Part shown: piece after piece, positions 1 through 10,600 of the stretch
Layout of the letters: every line of letters begins with the position of its first letter
Position numbering within the stretch: the first letter of the stretch is position 1
Assembly (NCBI GenBank): GCA_028565635.1
Contig: JAOXYB010015410.1
Span: forward strand, 1 to 19,579
Length of the DNA: 19,579 bases
Source: Phoronis ovalis
Lineage: Eukaryota > Phoronida > Phoronidae
Reading direction: 5' to 3'
Program-made: the position numbers and the translations under genes
The notes under the pieces: generated by a model
What the model was told of the DNA's origin: nothing
Seen by the model: the letters and a program-made list of their open reading frames with translations, nothing else
Databases searched by the model: none

Positions 1-70
1 ATTATAATTGTTGATTGCTGATTTTACGATTTTACGGGTGTATCACACGTCGCGAACATGAACTTCCTGT

Positions 71-105
71 AACGCTGCATTGGGTAACTAAGTCAACGCA
101 GCGTT
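71..105. repeat. Short hairpin with 8-bp perfect arms
   Basis: AACGCTGC at 71-78 is the exact reverse complement of GCAGCGTT at 98-105, with a 19-nt loop. It is far from any coding exon and no function is indicated. Confidence 0.4.
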
Positions 106-1218
106 TCTATTTATAAGGGACCACATTCACTTAAACATAAAAATGCATTGTAGAGCCTTAAATAACGTTTTTTAACAAATGTTGCACTTAAAAAGGCCAT
201 TCCTTGCGTCGCTATGTATAAAGAACAAACAATTAAAATGCTTGTCGATAAGGTATACGGATGATCACTTACATTGCTTTGCGGTTTTTAATATTATATA
301 TAGAAAATTTGAAAAAAAAGTTTGTATTGAAATCTTGTCAATAATGCTCGCGCTAAGGTTATTTTTTTACGGTTTTCAAGTGCATTTTGAAAAACAAACA
401 AAAACAATATAGTACCTTAGTTTTATTTAAATTTTTAGTCATACGCTTTTTTAATATATACATCAATGTGGCATAGAGAACAGGACATGTTAAACAGTTG
501 ATTTGATATAACAGAACCATTGCATGGTAGATTGTGTCAAAGTTGTAAAGCATATAATTTCACTATTAATAAAGAAATTATTTCTTGTACGGTGCACACA
601 CAAGCAGATCGCATTTTACGATGTGATAATTTTTTTTTTCAAGTAAAACATATACGGTGGAACAAAGTATAAAGCCATGTATTATACATGGTCCAATTTT
701 TTCGGATGCCGTCTAGCTGGTTATGTATATTAAAGCAGAAAATAATGTTGATATCAACTATGCAAAACAATTTATATCACAATTAGTATATTTTTCAATA
801 AATTAATACAGACAAAATCACAAAACACACTTAATACGTATCTTAGCTTATTTTTGGCACTGCGAACGTGTACTTTGTTGCGAAAACGCGGCAGGAATGT
901 GAATAGGGAATATAATCAATATTAACAAAACAGGTACAGTAGTTACTGATATTTTAGGTGTCCTAAATTGACTACTAAGCATGGTCGTGCCGGAGGTTTT
1001 TCCTTGCCTTTATGCAGCATACATGTACATACTAAGATACTGCTTATAAAGGTTTACCCTCAAATAGGAACCTACTTTATGCTTGAATGCCCCCCGAGGT
1101 GATTCGGCAATACACCTAATTGTACCCGATCGAAACTCGTCAAGAAGTCATCAGGTCGCGCGCAGTGAACAGTGACAAAACTTTCTACGTCACACATACG
1201 TCACACCTTTTGAACATT

Positions 1219-1247
1219 TTTATTCTCTGTATTCATATTATTTTATT
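1219..1247 (-). terminator. Candidate polyadenylation signals of the ankyrin-repeat gene
   Basis: On the minus strand AATAAA occurs twice (1242-1247 and 1219-1224), about 190-215 nt past the stop codon of the ankyrin-repeat gene. This is a plausible 3' UTR length. In AT-rich DNA the hexamer is common by chance, so the assignment rests mainly on position. Confidence 0.35.
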
Positions 1248-1431
1248 TGAGATTGTACTTGTCCACGCATAACTACAGTTCAAAGCACTAAGAAAACACA
1301 CAAATAAACGATACGCACACACAACTGGATTTGGTCATGGCACTCGATATAACTTTAATACAGGGCAGAATTTTTTTTTAATCGGCAGCTCTGATGATAT
1401 TCTAACACAATTGCTTTGTGTTACTGTTCTA

Positions 1432-1662
1432 CTACGCTTCTTTTTCCTCATTATTTTCGTTTATATCAACATCTTTGTTATCATCTACAATGTTCTCAGT
1501 AAGAACACCTTCAATCGCCTCCTTTTCTTGTTCAACCAAATTCTTTTCCTTTATTTCAACGCTAATTTTATTGTCCAATGCCTCATTAGCATTTGTGTAC
1601 ACTTCGTCGTTTAGTAGAAACCGATCTGTGGCATACAACTCTTTTTCTATCAGATTACGTAC
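1432..1662 (-). CDS. Ankyrin gene exon 14: acidic C-terminal tail and stop
   Basis: The acceptor TTGTTGCAG precedes a phase 0 exon encoding residues 887-962 and TAG. It opens with a helical stretch (VRNLIEKELYATDRFLL) and continues as a low-complexity Glu/Asp/Asn/Lys-rich tail ending EENNEEKEA-like (visible ending NENNEEKEA). No ankyrin signature remains, so it is probably disordered. The plus-strand frames over the same bases are antisense shadows. Confidence 0.8.
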   Translation of the reverse strand, partial: VRNLIEKELYATDRFLLNDEVYTNANEALDNKISVEIKEKNLVEQEKEAIEGVLTENIVDDNKDVDINENNEEKEA

Positions 1663-4600
1663 CTGCAACAAGTAAAAAAAAACCGGAATCTATTGTTAGT
1701 CAAACATAAACAATACATGGGACTGTAACATGTGACGCTTTGCCGAGACATACAACAATATATATATAATTAAAATGTATTTGTTCAGTAATTAATCTGT
1801 GCGCAAACATGCACATCTATCAAATATTCGCCTTGCAAAGCAAAGAAACTTTTTGTTGACATAAAGAGGTATTGGAGACTATATAGTTATGTGTAAGTGA
1901 ATTAAATGTTTCCGAACGTGTATTATCCAGCTACACATGGCTGCTGCAGTTAGAAGGACTGATAAAGATCCTGTGACATAAGATCGAAAGCTATCAATAT
2001 GCTATAAGTATGATGTAGTTTTCGAGATACTTTCATTTTCACTGAACCGAAATGACATTAATGCACATATATGTTGTATTATCTAATTATAATTTTCTAA
2101 AGATTGAAATACAAGGCTGTAACACCAATAATTACAATACGACTCTTTTGCAGACAGTATATTCTTTTGTTCTTTATTTTAAAGTGCTATTACATGTATG
2201 TTAACCAATAGGTGGACATACTTAAAGAATAAAAAAACACGCCGACAATGCAAACAATAGCACAAGCTTCATCGACAATTATCCCTTGTTTCAACACATT
2301 TAATGCGAAGCGCAATATGCCTATACATTTGCATGCCGTGAAATTGATATACATAACAGAAATAATCAATGCATTTAAAATTAAATTTACCTTGTAATCA
2401 TAGAACTGGCGTCCTCGGGGTTTTTCTTTACATGGAGTCTCTTTTTCTAATTCTTTGTTGTAGTCGTGCACACTCAAGTTGTTCTACAATAAAACAACAT
2501 GACTTGGTGTTTATTAATTAAACATACAACTCTACTGCGAAACACTACACCAAAGCTAATATTAAATCTATCATGTCGGGACATTGAATTACGCTGAATA
2601 TGTTTATTATAATTGTTAAATAACAGAACATGTAAAAATCCAAAAATAACATGCAAACTATTAAATGAGTTACATCTTAAAAGTACAGTAACGTGTGAAA
2701 ATTAATTAAAACGGTTACGTGGGTGGCTGGAGGCGGCAATCAGTGACATACTTTTTAAAATTTGAAAATAATGAAACAATTGATTATGCACGGATAAGTA
2801 TGTATAGCCGTTGACTGAAAAAAGCAAACAGTTACTAATACCATTGATATACATGTAATTAATCTAGTAGCAACTTTCTTGTGGGTAATATATATAAGTA
2901 GGTGATACAAAGTTCACACAATTATTTGATATTTATTAATTGATTTTTCGTACCAATGCACTCACGATATACTGTGTTTGCATAATAAAACACGTCGTGT
3001 AATATAAAGAATAACTGTCACTTCGAAGAATTCACAATACAGTATGTGCATGCTCTAGGACAGGTGATGTTATGGTGTAGCGAAACTAACTCAGTCCCAC
3101 GTCCCAGTTCGATGCCCAGCATGTTATATGGATTATTAATCCCAGGGCTAATTCCTACCATCCACTGATTAGGACATAGAATAGCTTAATTCTCATTCAC
3201 TAAAAGCGTTTTATACGGCCTCGGTTCGTTGGTTACGCACCCCCAGTCCCAGGCCCAGTTCAGTAAACACAATTTTCGAGAAGCATGCATGAGCACATAT
3301 AATCACTGAGTTTCACTGCATTGTTTCATCCGGGCATGTTGGTACATCCAGGTCTTTTAATACTCATCAGTTGAAGATATTAAAAAGAACTAAATAGATG
3401 ATGCATACGTGCTTCTTGCAAATCATGCTTGCTAGATGAACTGGTGGTGCATATATATTCACCGAATTGGGTCCATATAAAACTATTAAAGGCGAACGAT
3501 TTTATGTATTAAATTAAAGGAAGATGTTAGGCAGTCCTTAATCCATTAATTCATAAACGCAGACATTTATAGTCAACTACAAACACAAACCCTTTCATAT
3601 GCAAATAGTCTATTAGATTTATATCTGAAAGTGAATGCCTTCTAAAGTATTATTACTTACAGCGTCCACTGCTGAAGTTTCTCCGCCGTTGAGAGCTATG
3701 GGCGCATACATTTTTTTGCGGTCTTTATGACAGACGGCATAATGAAGTGGTGTTCGCAGGAGCTGTGCAAAGTAAAGAAAATTAATTTGGTCAAAAATAG
3801 TTGCTTCCGTGTAAATCTAGTTTTCAAGAAAGAAAATACAAGAATCAATTTTTTAAAACTTGCTTTAACACGGAATTTAAGGATAAAGGCAAAGCTAACG
3901 CAATTAGGAGTGTTGAACACTTTTTAACTGTCTGTTATATAGATTCGGCTAAAGTAAATAGCCGGCTTCTAATCGAAGAAATCATCTACATCACATCGTA
4001 TGAAGTAATATCAAACCCCCTTAAGATATAGATATATTGGCACATTACTGGTTATCCAAAAAGACAGATAAATATGAAAATTACCAATATTAAAAAAACT
4101 TACGTTATCACGAGTTTTAACCATGCCATGAAATTGTTGACAAAGGAACTGCACAATGTTTGCATGTCCGTATAAAACTGCTAAATGCAACGTTGACCTG
4201 CCACCCTTGTCTTTTCCTGAGAAAAAACAGCAGCCAAATCAACATAAAATCACACGTGGATAATTGAAAGTTTATGTGGAACATAGTTACGTTCATTCAA
4301 TAATGCCAAACATAAATTCTTTCCAAAAATTTCAAAAATCTGACACACTATTTTTACAATCTATATGTAGGTTGTTGGGCTTTTGACTTATACTTTTTCT
4401 TTCTAGTTTTAAATTTCAACAATTTAATGTTTTAACCCAAATGACAACTGCGCCGAACACATGACCTACTCAGAGAAAATATTGCAGATTTAGAAAGTTT
4501 GAGTTGTATATTTTCAAAATATATATACATTTATTTGTCTATCTTTTCATTTAATTTGCTAATATTGAATTTGAAGTGTAAAGTGCGAATAAGTTGTGCA

Positions 4601-7600
4601 GTGCTGAACAATATTCGCCACTCTCATCAAGAATACTATAGGATATTTGATATTTTGAAGAATTAAATATCACCTACCCCATATTAGTCGCTTTTCCTGG
4701 CAATTTTTTGAAACATATGTGATGTCACCTTCTCTACAAGCTTGTAACATCTCTTGGACTTTTGCCTGAAAGGTAATCATACAGAAATAATAAATTTTGG
4801 AGAGAACATTGCTTATCATTTTACGCAATGCTGTTTTGATAAATAAATAAAGGTTACGGTAAGGTTCGGGTTTTTTTTATTCGCTTTCTATAATTAATTG
4901 TTCCCGTAATTGTTCTTGATTGTAAACACTCGAACACACTTGGTGTGAAGCATCTGTCACTAATTCACATACTGGCCATAAAATAAGTTTACTTTAAAGA
5001 GTTACACAAATCAAACACTCACTGAGTAGGTCGGCATGTCATCTAGCAACTCCATCATTTCTTTGTAATTCTTCAAATACGCCAGTTCTCGAACACCTTT
5101 GTTTTTCTTTCCCCCTTTAACATCTAAAATATGGTCGTACGAATCTAACATTAACTGTTCTATGTTATAAACTTCGTCATTGGTTACTTTAAAGACTACA
5201 TGATCATCAATTAACTGCCGCAACCGGTGTTTATTGTCCAAATCATAAACGCCCACATAATCCCTTGCCGTATATCCCTCTACATCCCTTGCTGCGATAT
5301 CAATATGTCTGTCCAAGAGTATTTGAATTATTTCGGGTTTCATACGGAAGTCTTTACGCAGCATGGCTTTATGAAGCATGGTAGCGCCCCTTTCATCTCG
5401 TAGCTTGACGTTAGCGTTATGAGCTACCACAAACGTTATATCACTGTCGATGTAGTCTTGGAAAGCCCAAAATGCTGTAGGACCACACGGTTCACGCTCT
5501 GTGGAAAAGAGATTTAGATAAATAATACTTTACTATAGTTAAGTAAAAGGGGAAACTGTGGATCATAATATAACATGTACAACATGGATATTCTGTTTCA
5601 AGATTTCCTCAAAAGAATATGCAGACATGTAAACATTTGTTTGTAGCTTCTAGAACATTGTTTTCTCCTCACAAAAAAAATATACGTTGGAGAAAAAGAA
5701 GGAACACAACCAGTCAAACTAAGTTTCCTTCAACATTTGTTTCAGTATATTATTACAACAAAGTACTCATATTGGATATATAAAGATCTTAACAAGTATA
5801 AGTGTACATTCTATGATTTTTAACAATCTTAGTAAACTCTGTGTAACACAACAGACGAAAAACAAAGAAGAAATTTATTTTTTATTTTTGATATAATCAT
5901 ACCTTCATATTGCGAACTCAGATCAGCTCCAAATTTAATTAGGATTTCTACAACCTCTGGAGTACATATTTCAAACGCTGGTATAATTAGCGGCCTACAA
6001 ACATATTCAGCACTAAAGTCCGGTCGGAATCCAGCAGTGTATACCGGGTTGATTGGGTTAACATTACATTTACCTGAAAAATAGATTTATAAATTACTTA
6101 AATATAAGGAGCAATGCAAAACTAGTAACAATATATACGGGAAATTATATCGAAAATTAAAAAAACTTTTTTCATTGAGCGTGCCACTATCTAAGTATGT
6201 AAAAGTACGCATTTGAACGATTTATAATAAGATATGTGAAAGAACAAGATGTTTCTTTACATACTTTAGACAAGCGCGTGAATAATTTTACCTGACATAA
6301 AGTGGCTTAATTGTATATATAACGAACGTAAATATGTTATGTCACCTGGAAAATCAGTAAATATATTTAGCAAATTCCTAACAAACCCTACGAGATAAAA
6401 ATTCTCAACTGAAGATAACGAATTGATAAAGGTAATTTTGGCTTACGTTTTCCTAGGGCCAAGAGATTTTTTATTCTATGCATGTCACACGCAAATACAG
6501 CACACACAAATTCGTTGGTATGTTCATATTCCTCTAGTAATGAAGTCATCTCATTACACTGCATTGCCATGGATACTTCTTTTAATGTTCTATCAACTTT
6601 CGTTATGTTAACACGACACCATCCTTTCAACCAACGCTCAGCCTTCTCTATGTTCTGGTCTTCAACTGTAAGTAAATGAAATGGAATTTGTATAAAATTT
6701 AACTCAGTTTAACTCCAATACAGATCCTTTGAATTAATAAATGCGTAACTTATACATAATGAAAGAACGGCATGGTGTTCGTATTTTAGGAAAAAAAGAT
6801 AATAAAGAATAAAAGATAGCGCTGTATAGCTTTTCATTTCCCGTTTTAAAAATTCATACATACATCTTACTCAACTCAGTATTGTGCAATTATAATCGAA
6901 ATTAATGAAAGTCGTCGTGAGGTTTCTTTGAAACAGCACCCCTTGAAGCCAATTCGTATTTACCTGCCACCCAAAGCCCTGGTTGATCTTTTCGCTTGTT
7001 TCCTTTGTTTTTTGTGATTTTTCCTTTATACTGGTAATTTTCCATGGCCAAAGACCAACCGTCGGGTGTACCAATCGAACTATCACAGCCTAAAATGTAA
7101 TTCATTAATTTAGCATAGGTAATTCTTGAATAAATTATTATTTTTATTATTGGTCGAGGGAGTTTTACTTGTATTCTCAAAACATCTAAGTGATATCCAT
7201 GTTCCTTAACATACAACTAACCAGTGTACAAGATATGAATGTATACTACGGGTGGCTTATTTTAATATTTTTAATTATTGATAGTGCAACAAAGCTATAT
7301 GATAGCTTAATCGGACAGGTTATAAACACGGGGTAAACATTGTACGGTCCACAAGACGTGAGGATAAGTGGAGGTCAGATATTGCCGCTTCTTGATGTAA
7401 CAGCTCGACAATTAAGGAAACATACCTATTCTTAACATGTGGTAAATTAAGTCTTGCTTCTCATCTATGTAAGACTTCATAAGAGCAGTACTTCCCAATT
7501 TATCACGGGCATTCATGTCGATCCCCGCCAATGCAAACTTGTATATTAAACGTAAAAGATATTTCCTGAGCCTTTCTTCAGTTTTATAATAAATTACACT

Positions 7601-10600
7601 GACTAAATGTAAATATGTATATCCCTCGTCTTTCGGTTGAAAACTTCTCAATCTAACATTGACATTGTTTGCATCTATTAAGTTTAAAGCGTCTAATAAA
7701 CTCTCCTCGGACGCTTCCTTAATTTTTTGGTACAATTCTGATGTATGGAAAGCGTTTCTCCAATTTTGTAAATTTTCTGAAAAAAGGCGAAAGGACTTGT
7801 TGCAGCAAATTCAGACACTTTTTTTCGTTGAACAAAGTGAATTCAAAGCTACATAAATAATATCACGGTATCTCGAATGGTTACATCTAAAATGCACAGA
7901 AATAAAAGAACAACACGATATAGCACATGACTGTATCTTCAGTTTTCTTATTTTTATAACTAAAATGCCAAATGCCGAAGACTTACGGAAACTAATAAAC
8001 GAAGCGTAAAGTTCAGCATGTTTATGATAAATACATGATATGTCTAGTTAATACCTTCGTAGGACAGCTTTGTTTCAGCACCATTGTCGATAAGAAACTG
8101 GACCTCCTTTTTGTAGATGTCTCCTAGCTCCTCTAAAGCGACGATCAGAGGTTTAGGTACCTCATAAGACTCGTCTGTTGTGTTTACAATATTTTTTCCT
8201 ACAGTACAAAATACAAACAACCTCAACAACAATACTGTCATAAACCCTCAACGAAAAATATAGCTTTAAACTGGATCTATGCCGAACCGTATAAGAAATA
8301 GAAGGTATATATATATAAGAAAAAAAAGTAATAAAATTATACTGCTCACACACGGTATATTCATTGTGCAATTTCTATTTCTACCGATCATTTTAAAAAT
8401 ATGGCATACATTTAAAGATCGGTTGAAAATTTTACGTCCAATGAATCATTTCGCTTTTACACTATTCTTTGTATTAGAATGGTCGAATTTGGTATACTAG
8501 CTAGTAACGACATCTGGTAGTAGTCTGTCCTATTTATTATTCTCAAGGCAGATTTACAGTTCAATGACGTCTTAGCTTGATGACGTTGAACTACTAATTA
8601 TCAAACGCTGATGGGAGTTAGTAAGTAGTGAACATAATTAAGAATTGCGATGCCAACCTGCTTCTCTGAATGTGTGTTTAGTCCTGTCAATATCTCCAGA
8701 CAGGAGAGAGTGTATAAATTCATTCTTATATTCCCAGTCTTCTAACAGTTTCATAATTGACAGATTCCCTGTCGCCTCACAAATATCTTTTAAACTTTTT
8801 TTACCCCTCTTTATCCGAACTCGTACCCAGGATTTCATATACTGTTCTACTTGCGAGTAGTTCTCTTGTGCAACTGGAAAATATTAAATCAATGTCAATT
8901 AGTTAAGAGGAAAATAATACGACGCTGTTTGGTATATATGTGTAACGCGTCGCCCCGGATGTGGCAGACATTTTTGTATTGACAAGACATTCGTATATTG
9001 GACAGAGGGATAATGACATTGAATGGCCAACTGAAATAAATAAGTTTTATTTGTTTTTATTGCATCAACATTACGTCGAAAGATCCTGCTGAGTAAAAGA
9101 TACAACTAATAATGTGTAAATACAAAAATGGCCTTACACCCCTACCAAAAAATACCTTGATTACCCCCCCCGGGAATTAGGCCTAGGGTGTGGAAAAAAC
9201 TAGTCTTCACAGTAGCCGTATGATGATAAACCCATCCCTCTACAGGTGTGTAAATACACAAAAGAGTATTTAATACCAATTAAACCTCTTGAACAGTCGG
9301 TTTGTATCATCTATGTTTACTTAACCGATAGCAACATAAATCAATGTCCGAATGATACGCCATTCAAAAGGGCTTAGAAGTAATGGTCGAGTCAATGACC
9401 TGGAGCGACTGCCTGCTACACCAGGGAGCGATTCCAAGCATTCCGTTTGGGCGTGCCATATTTATGGCAAATGTCAACGTAAATGGACACGAAGCCAATC
9501 TTAGTGGTATAGCGGCTAGTTTTTCGTTAGCATGCACACTACGAATGTCCTAGTCCGCAAAAAAAAATGAATATAGATGTCTTTAATATTTTTATATGCT
9601 AACCCCAAGTAAGATTTTCTACACTTGTTATGTTTGCATTTGGTTAGAAATAAAAATTGATCTGAAGAAACTTAAAATAATGGAATTCATGTTACAAATC
9701 ACTTATCCTGAAGGCTAGATAAATAATTCAATTAGCATCCAAGGAAATTATCATTTTATCATTACCTGCACTCCAAATGCCAGACTGTGCCTTAGGTTGG
9801 CCTTTCACCATTTGGCACGTTCTGTTGTTATAACAGTGAATTACTTTACAGCCACGTATATTGCTTATTGCTGGGTCACAGCCTAAAATATAGTCACAAT
9901 TTCGCTGTGTAGAAGAATATACATGTTTAGTTTATTTTCAAATATGTATGTATTGTGCAACATTTAATAAATAAATTTCGAAATATTCATGAAGTAATCA
10001 CGATTACAGATTTCAAAGAAAGAAATAAGAGAGATATATGATTTTTTCAATTTCTCTTTCAAAAATCAAACAAAAACTATGGGTAACCACATTTTGAGTG
10101 GTATACAGTAAAAGTTATACTTGTCCCCGGGACCCCGTCCGATATACAATTCGTAAAAATAATACCCCGAGCGAGGAACAGTTTATACACAGTGATAATT
10201 AGTTATATCCATACGAAGAGCACTTACCTATCCTGATTAAGTCCTCAAATAGTTGATCTGCGTATGGTTTGAAGCAAGCCATATGTAAACACGTATTTCC
10301 AACATTGTTCCTAGCATTTACATCAATTCCAGCCATTGACAATCTGTAGAGTAATGGCACAGCCGCGATTAAATCACCAGTCTTTTTCTTTATTACACCA
10401 GAACGTCCAACAAGCTGATGCATATAGGAATTTCCATTTATTTCTGATTTTTGTCTTATATCTTTTACTTTCATATCATTTATCACAGCAAAAGCTTCTT
10501 GCAATGACTCCCGGCTTCCTGCTTCAATCGCTTTGTATAAGTCTGTTTTTTCAAAAATTTCCTCGTACTCAATTTTACGTGATGCTGCCGTACTTAAGCG

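Larger units (their letters stand above)
1..1431. other. Intergenic region, no supported gene
   Basis: This AT-rich stretch lies downstream of the ankyrin-repeat gene, whose stop codon is at 1432-1434 on the minus strand. Open frames here are short, with no recognisable domain and no convincing splice sites. It contains an 8-bp-arm hairpin at 71-105 (AACGCTGC / GCAGCGTT), a direct repeat of TACGTCACAC at 1186-1207, and candidate polyadenylation signals for the ankyrin gene at 1219-1247. The 3' UTR of that gene presumably occupies about 1200-1431. Confidence 0.6.

Noticed and set aside
179-553. Overlapping small open frames on both strands near the left edge
   Set aside because: Short, AT-driven composition, no domain, no splice sites in register; nothing supports coding.
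1411-1675. Plus-strand open frames rich in Phe/Leu/Ser
   Set aside because: They are antisense to the terminal acidic exon of the ankyrin gene, whose Glu/Lys codons read as Phe/Leu/Ser-rich on the other strand.
8558-8592. AGTTCAA ... TTGAACT hairpin with TGACGT motifs in ankyrin intron 3
   Set aside because: Arms are only 7 bp and no second copy was seen, so it is not reported as an element.
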